Shown here: positions 63,701 through 64,000 of the stretch, in pieces
How the letters are laid out: the number at the start of each line of letters is the position of its first letter
Numbering within the stretch: position 1 is the stretch's first letter
DNA from: Fasciola hepatica
Lineage: Eukaryota; Platyhelminthes; Trematoda; Plagiorchiida; Fasciolidae
Length of the DNA stretch: 64,000 nucleotides
Reading direction: 5' to 3'
NCBI GenBank assembly: GCA_948099385.1
Contig: CANUEZ040000165.1
Coordinates: forward strand, 4,352,501 to 4,416,500
The notes under the pieces: model-generated
Seen by the model: only the letters and a program-made list of their open reading frames with translations
Database searches by the model: none
Told to the model about the DNA's origin: nothing
Position numbers and translations under genes: made by a program

Positions 63701-64000
63701 GTGGCAGCGAGGAATGAGAAAATGTACAGCAGACTTAGGAAAAGTAGGCGCTTCATGTCTTCGTGGTTGGGGTCCAAAAGATCCGTCTACCAGTTGGCTG
63801 GAGACACTGAAGGATATGGCTGCGAACCGCGAACAGTGGAGATCGTGTTGTCACTTTCTATCGAATCAGAATGTTTGATCGGTGTACGTTCGTACAGTTA
63901 GACTGTGTATTCCGTGTGTTGGCTACTAGGGCATTCTTTTCTTTTCCCACCCATATAGGTCCACTCCCTCTCCATCTTGTATATTCATACTTTTCAATTC
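60707..64000 (+). mobile_element. C4, 5'-truncated RTE-C copy, runs off the window
   Basis: RTE-C homology starts at TCCCTCTCTG (60708), inside the sequence that in C2 precedes the endonuclease, and continues past the ORF end to the window edge, inside the 3' region before the GAT tail. Confidence 0.8.
60729..63878 (+). pseudogene. C4 endonuclease-RT polyprotein with two in-frame stops
   Basis: One frame of 1,050 codons (stop included) holds everything: PLNLGSFNVRTLMQVGQQA, VCCLSETRIQDSSS (catalytic E present), YAPTDCSSELQKNEF, VVLAGDFNAQVGKL; linker; KAAGPDELPPVLFKLGG, GISLIPIVAKVLASILLHRL, QQAGFRPGRGCIDQIFTLRR, FLDLKGAFDPVDRTVLF, LDYADDVVCLF, YLGSCVTTDGS, LLYGCETWSLRAEDIRRLE, RWLGHVLRMANTR. 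It is interrupted only by TAA 61704-61706 and TGA 62706-62708, both also in C2. The TAA replaces AAA (as kept in C1) and the TGA replaces CGA (as in C3). No frameshift. Any functional form would need stop readthrough, or trans supply. Confidence 0.85.

Noticed and set aside
1..64000. tRNA, rRNA or other structured RNA genes
   Set aside because: I saw no cloverleaf with A and B box sequences and no rRNA core on either strand. A covariance search would be needed to exclude small RNAs fully.

Overview
This window looks like a repeat-dense nuclear region of a metazoan, most likely a parasitic flatworm (a cestode or trematode). The reasons are the mix of CR1-like and RTE-like non-LTR retrotransposons, a BEL/Pao-like LTR element, a DNA transposon with a tnp2-like transposase, and very short GT-AG introns (33 to 45 nt) in the two spliced genes I can reconstruct. 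There are no operons, bacterial ribosome binding sites, rRNA, tRNA or CRISPR arrays. I found no confident single-copy host gene. Almost every long open frame is a transposon protein or a shadow of one.

Layout. 1-6280 (minus): retrotransposon A1 (ORF1 plus an endonuclease cut by the window edge), split inside ORF1 by a 4.2-kb DNA transposon T1 (1861-6074) that carries a transposase pseudogene and a spliced DUF4806-type gene. 7.6-16.1 kb (plus): decayed CR1-like copies B0 and B1. 16.9-18.65 kb: more ORF1/endonuclease and RT scraps. 18676-19051 and 20202-20577: two 376-bp solo LTRs, the second inside CR1-like copy B4. 21.9-36.6 kb: a nested tower. A CR1-like element (ORF1 start at 21861, remainder at 32.67-36.58 kb) appears split by an LTR retrotransposon (22319-30300, 5-bp target duplication GACGC), which is itself split by the near-complete element A2 (about 23.84-29.43 kb). 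36.7-51.4 kb: a second tower in which one RTE copy (C1) seems scattered over four pieces by CR1-like copies B5 and B'2, a second RTE (D), and a region with a BEN-like gene and CACTG-type terminus (T2). 51.4-55.3 kb: RTE copy C2. 57.0-60.2 kb: RTE-E interrupted by antisense RTE copy C3 with an 11-bp target duplication. 60.7-64.0 kb: RTE copy C4, still open at the right edge apart from two stop codons.

How the parts work. The non-LTR elements encode an ORF1 (RNA-binding or PHD-finger type) and an ORF2 with apurinic-type endonuclease and reverse transcriptase, the machinery of target-primed reverse transcription. The CR1-like copies end in short pentamer tails (CTGAA or CCTGA type), the RTE-C copies in a GAT tail. 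Copies C2, C3 and C4 are almost identical in long blocks, so the RTE-C family moved recently. C4 is a mosaic of a C2-like 5' part and a C3-like 3' part.

All assignments come from reading motifs by eye. Clade names (CR1-like, RTE-like, BEL/Pao-like, tnp2-like) are family-level judgements, and element borders without a visible duplication are approximate.
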